Part shown: positions 6,874 through 9,145 of the stretch, piece after piece
Position numbering within the stretch: the first letter of the stretch is position 1
Layout: every line of letters starts with the position of its first letter
Assembly (NCBI GenBank): GCA_024276455.1
Contig: JAJRXE010000489.1
Location: forward strand, 1-9,145
Length of the DNA: 9,145 bases
Direction: 5' to 3'
From: Calditrichota bacterium
GTDB taxonomy: Bacteria; Calditrichota; Calditrichia; RBG-13-44-9
Program-made: the position numbers and the translations under genes
The notes under the pieces: generated by a model
What the model was told of the DNA's origin: nothing
The model's database searches: none
Seen by the model: the letters and a program-made list of their open reading frames with translations, nothing else

Positions 6874-7776
6874 TCACTCGATTCGTTCCAGAAACTCCAG
6901 CAGCTCCCGGCGGTAACGTTCGCCTCCTTTTTTCCAGCAATTGAAATGATTGGCCTGGTCAATCAATAACAATTTGCTGTGCGGTTGGGTGGCAACCAAC
7001 AGCAGGCGGGAATTTTGGGGCGGAATGCGGCGATCGTTTGCACCGTGGACCAGCAAGAGGGGGAGATCCAGTTTCTCCGCCGACGATAACGGTTCGTCGT
7101 AAGGCAGCGGGAATCCCAGACGCGCTTCGATTCGGGTAAACGTTTCTTTTCTGAACGGGAAACCGATTCCCAGGTAGAAGAACCGCACATGGCGCTCCAG
7201 AACCCGTTCCAGGCGGGCAAAGGGCGCTTCGGCCACCACTCCGCGAATATCCGGATGCACTTCGCCGGCTTGCAGGGCAATGGCGGCTCCCAGGGAAGTG
7301 CCCCAGAGCACCCAGCGGCGAATGCCGTGGGTCTTTTCCAATTCATCGATAATCTGCCGCACGTCCTGTTTTTCCAACAGTCCGTAAGTGCACACCTCGC
7401 CGGTGCTTCGCCCGTGAGCGCGCAAATCCATGAGCAAAAAACCGTACCGGTGGCGGTAAAGCCAGCGCGCCCGGGGCAGTCCCTGAGTCCGATTGTCCCC
7501 ATGTCCGTGCAAATAATAAACCGTCAGGTGGGCACGATCCGGTAAAATCAGCCAGCCCCGCAACACCGCGCCATCCGGGGTCACCACTGCAATACGTTCG
7601 AAGGGAAGGTCCAGATCAGCCGGATCGTCCGCTCCGCGCCAGACCCGGGAAATCCAGAACGGCCGGTGGAACGGGGTGAGAATCAGCCTTGCCTGAAGGG
7701 CGGGGAGGTAAAAGTAAATCGCCAGCCCTCCAAGAATCCAGCCAAGCAGGATTAAGCGAAGAATTTTACTTTTCAT
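6874..7776 (-). CDS. Membrane-anchored alpha/beta hydrolase
   Basis: A 300-residue serine hydrolase of the alpha/beta fold, resembling the BEM46/ABHD13-like group. One hydrophobic helix at about 5-26 should anchor it in the inner membrane. The catalytic set is complete: oxyanion motif HGHGDN at 90-95, DLRAHGRSTG at 117-126, nucleophile elbow GTSLG with S161, acid D248 in HGANDRR, and H277 in QANHF. Family members hydrolyse esters, amides or thioesters; the substrate cannot be told. Which side of the membrane the domain faces is uncertain; the KSK N-terminus followed by a helix is compatible with an uncleaved signal anchor placing it outside. Its ATG overlaps the stop of the creatininase-like gene by 4 bases and lacks a clear ribosome-binding site, so translation is probably coupled. 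Confidence 0.85.
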   Translation of the reverse strand: MKSKILRLILLGWILGGLAIYFYLPALQARLILTPFHRPFWISRVWRGADDPADLDLPFERIAVVTPDGAVLRGWLILPDRAHLTVYYLHGHGDNRTQGLPRARWLYRHRYGFLLMDLRAHGRSTGEVCTYGLLEKQDVRQIIDELEKTHGIRRWVLWGTSLGAAIALQAGEVHPDIRGVVAEAPFARLERVLERHVRFFYLGIGFPFRKETFTRIEARLGFPLPYDEPLSSAEKLDLPLLLVHGANDRRIPPQNSRLLLVATQPHSKLLLIDQANHFNCWKKGGERYRRELLEFLERIE

Positions 7777-8690
7777 TTAAAGATCAGCAACATGATGACT
7801 GTAATCAGTACCAAACCCAGCGCCACCGCACGAGCAAAATTGGTTCGTAAAAACGGGATTTTGTACAGGGGGGAAGTAAATTGTTCCCCAATCTGCTCGC
7901 CTTTTAACCAGCGGGAAATGAATTGGCAGGATTTTTCCACCAGCACCGCCACGGTGGCTTCGGCAAATTCCCTGTTAGCCAGCGCCGGGGTGCCCCGGTA
8001 CCCCCGGTCGCCCGGAAAGGTCCGGCGAAACAAACGCTTCCGGCGAGGGATGACAAACGGGGGTAATTCCCGGTAAAGGGACTTGACCAGCTCCGGACGC
8101 AGTAATAGCATCATGCTGGTCTCCCACCAGCCGGCGTGAGAATCGGTTCGGAAGGCGGCTCTCTCTTCCCCGGTAAGCGAACGCCCCAGTTTTTGTTCGA
8201 TTTCCGCAAGATATTTACCCGTCAGGAAATTGTAAGCGATCCGACCACTCAGCGAGACCACCGACATGCCATACTTCCGGGACACCCGCCGGGCGGCTTC
8301 CTCCAGAGCCACCACATGCCCGGCGCCACCGTGACCGTTGCTCAACAATACGTACCGGAAACCGTGCCGTCCCAGATGACCACAAATCCTCTCCACCAGC
8401 GCCCGCACCTGCCGCTGCGGGACGTTAAAGGTACCCAGCCAGGGGATTCCCCCCGCCCCCAGAAAATAGGGCGGAAAACGCACAATGGTGAAATCCGGAA
8501 AGGCCTGCAGAATCCGCTCCTGCGTTTTCTCAATCAGATACTCGGCAATGAACACATCCACGCCCAGTGGTAAATGGGGTCCGTGCTCTTCCAACGGACT
8601 CACCGTGAGAATAAAGAGAGTTTTCTCCCGGTCCAGCTTCTCCAGCTCCGGGGAAGACAAATTTTCTATCTGCAAAACTCTGGAGGTCAT
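7773..8690 (-). CDS. Creatininase-family metallohydrolase with C-terminal membrane anchor
   Basis: A 305-residue protein of the creatininase family, metal-dependent amidohydrolases that include creatinine amidohydrolase, the deformylase ArfB and mycofactocin MftE. The usual metal sites are visible: E34 and H36 in SPLEEHGPHLPLGVD, D45, H120 in LLSNGHGG, and E190 in DSHAGWWETS. Two deviations stand out: the family motif HAGExETS here reads HAGWWETS, and NGHGGN reads NGHGGA. A hydrophobic segment at about 286-304, ending in LLIFK, forms a tail anchor, which I do not know as a usual feature of the family; it predicts a cytoplasmic domain on the inner membrane. The gene starts inside the stop of the acyltransferase-like gene (ATGA) and ends in the start of the hydrolase. 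Fold is confident, substrate unknown. Confidence 0.85.
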   Translation of the reverse strand: MTSRVLQIENLSSPELEKLDREKTLFILTVSPLEEHGPHLPLGVDVFIAEYLIEKTQERILQAFPDFTIVRFPPYFLGAGGIPWLGTFNVPQRQVRALVERICGHLGRHGFRYVLLSNGHGGAGHVVALEEAARRVSRKYGMSVVSLSGRIAYNFLTGKYLAEIEQKLGRSLTGEERAAFRTDSHAGWWETSMMLLLRPELVKSLYRELPPFVIPRRKRLFRRTFPGDRGYRGTPALANREFAEATVAVLVEKSCQFISRWLKGEQIGEQFTSPLYKIPFLRTNFARAVALGLVLITVIMLLIFK

Positions 8691-9145
8691 AAGGGCATCG
8701 CTTCCTTTGCTGCTTTTTCCTTTTTTTCAATAAAAAGATACTGTTCCCGCAGCAGATCCAGTTCGGCCACAATGGCCGCCCGCTCCTTCTTCAGCCGTTC
8801 CACCGCCTGACGATTTTTCATTAAAAGCAGCCCCAGACGCACATTTTGAATGTAACGGCGGTAGAAATTCCGAAAAGTCAGCACAAAGAACCCGCTGAAG
8901 GGCAGGCTCACAAAATAAACAATGGCCGCCACCGTTCCAACGTAATTAAAAACCAGGGCGGACTGCAGAGCGTAGAACACCGGGAAGGTCACGCTTCCGA
9001 TGAGCAGCCGAATGGTGGCCACATCGGTCTCTTTACGCGCCTTCCGATGACTCAGGCGGGCGGGTAAAAAATTCGCCGGGTAATTGTTGACCAATCCGTA
9101 CAGAAAAAGCGGCAAACCCAGCAGTCCGATAAACCCAATGCGCAG
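8687..9145 (-). CDS. Probable PlsC-like acyltransferase, C-terminal part only
   Basis: The frame is open to the right edge, so the start is outside; 152 residues are visible. They show hydrophobic segments at about 3-19, 45-66 and 69-91, a basic stretch between the first two (ARLSHRKARK), and a C-terminal predicted coiled coil at about 105-147 rich in Glu, Lys and Leu. The order LGLPLFLYGLVNNYPANFLP, then a helical pair with LPFSGFF and YRR, then a coiled coil matches, as I recall, the C-terminal membrane region of bacterial lysophospholipid or glycerol-3-phosphate acyltransferases with an N-terminal PlsC domain. The catalytic HxxxxD motif is off the edge, so this is a resemblance, not proof. 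The TTG at 9115 is an internal codon, not the start. It is the first visible gene of an operon with two downstream genes. Confidence 0.55.
   Translation of the reverse strand: MRIGFIGLLGLPLFLYGLVNNYPANFLPARLSHRKARKETDVATIRLLIGSVTFPVFYALQSALVFNYVGTVAAIVYFVSLPFSGFFVLTFRNFYRRYIQNVRLGLLLMKNRQAVERLKKERAAIVAELDLLREQYLFIEKKEKAAKEAMPL

Overview
The window looks like a bacterial chromosome segment. Most of it is moderately GC-rich (sample count 38/60 G+C at 4081-4140), interrupted by one AT-rich island at about 1933-3365 (13/60 at 2341-2400, 16/60 at 2761-2820). The LeuS type, a large secreted Tricorn-like protease, and an acyltransferase tail with membrane segments and a coiled coil suggest a Gram-negative lineage such as the FCB superphylum or Calditrichota. 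That placement is impression rather than proof. The tRNA gene does not encode its CCA end.

Region 1 (1-1976, minus strand) is a housekeeping unit: a well-formed sigma70-type promoter, then tRNA-Pro(CGG), a 9-bp hairpin, and leuS, which runs off the left edge after 594 codons. The spacing allows the tRNA and leuS to share a transcript.

Region 2 (about 1977-3365) is the AT-rich island. It carries a two-gene toxin-antitoxin module on the plus strand: a 78-aa VapB-like antitoxin and a 152-aa PIN-domain (VapC-like) toxin with a four-cysteine zinc-ribbon-like insertion. The genes overlap by ATGA. A promoter with a dyad over its -10 box sits directly upstream, as expected for autoregulation. The 5' flank (1977-2450) has no convincing gene, but holds several dyads and one weak 53-aa minus-strand ORF followed by a terminator-like hairpin.

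Region 3 (3302-6668, minus strand) is one large gene for a secreted Tricorn-type S41 peptidase: signal peptide, two beta-propellers, a C1 helical region, PDZ and a catalytic domain. It has a clear Shine-Dalgarno site and a strong intrinsic terminator.

Region 4 (6874-9145, minus strand) is a tightly packed operon entering from the right edge. In transcription order it encodes the C-terminal part of a probable PlsC-like acyltransferase, a creatininase-family metallohydrolase with a C-terminal membrane anchor, and an alpha/beta hydrolase with an N-terminal membrane anchor. Both junctions are 4-nt ATGA overlaps, so the three are probably translationally coupled and act at the inner membrane. No known pathway links them. 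The Tricorn gene follows 217 bases downstream in the same orientation.

The points most worth pursuing are the zinc-ribbon PIN toxin with its divergent 5' region, and the membrane-anchored creatininase/hydrolase pair coupled to a lipid acyltransferase.
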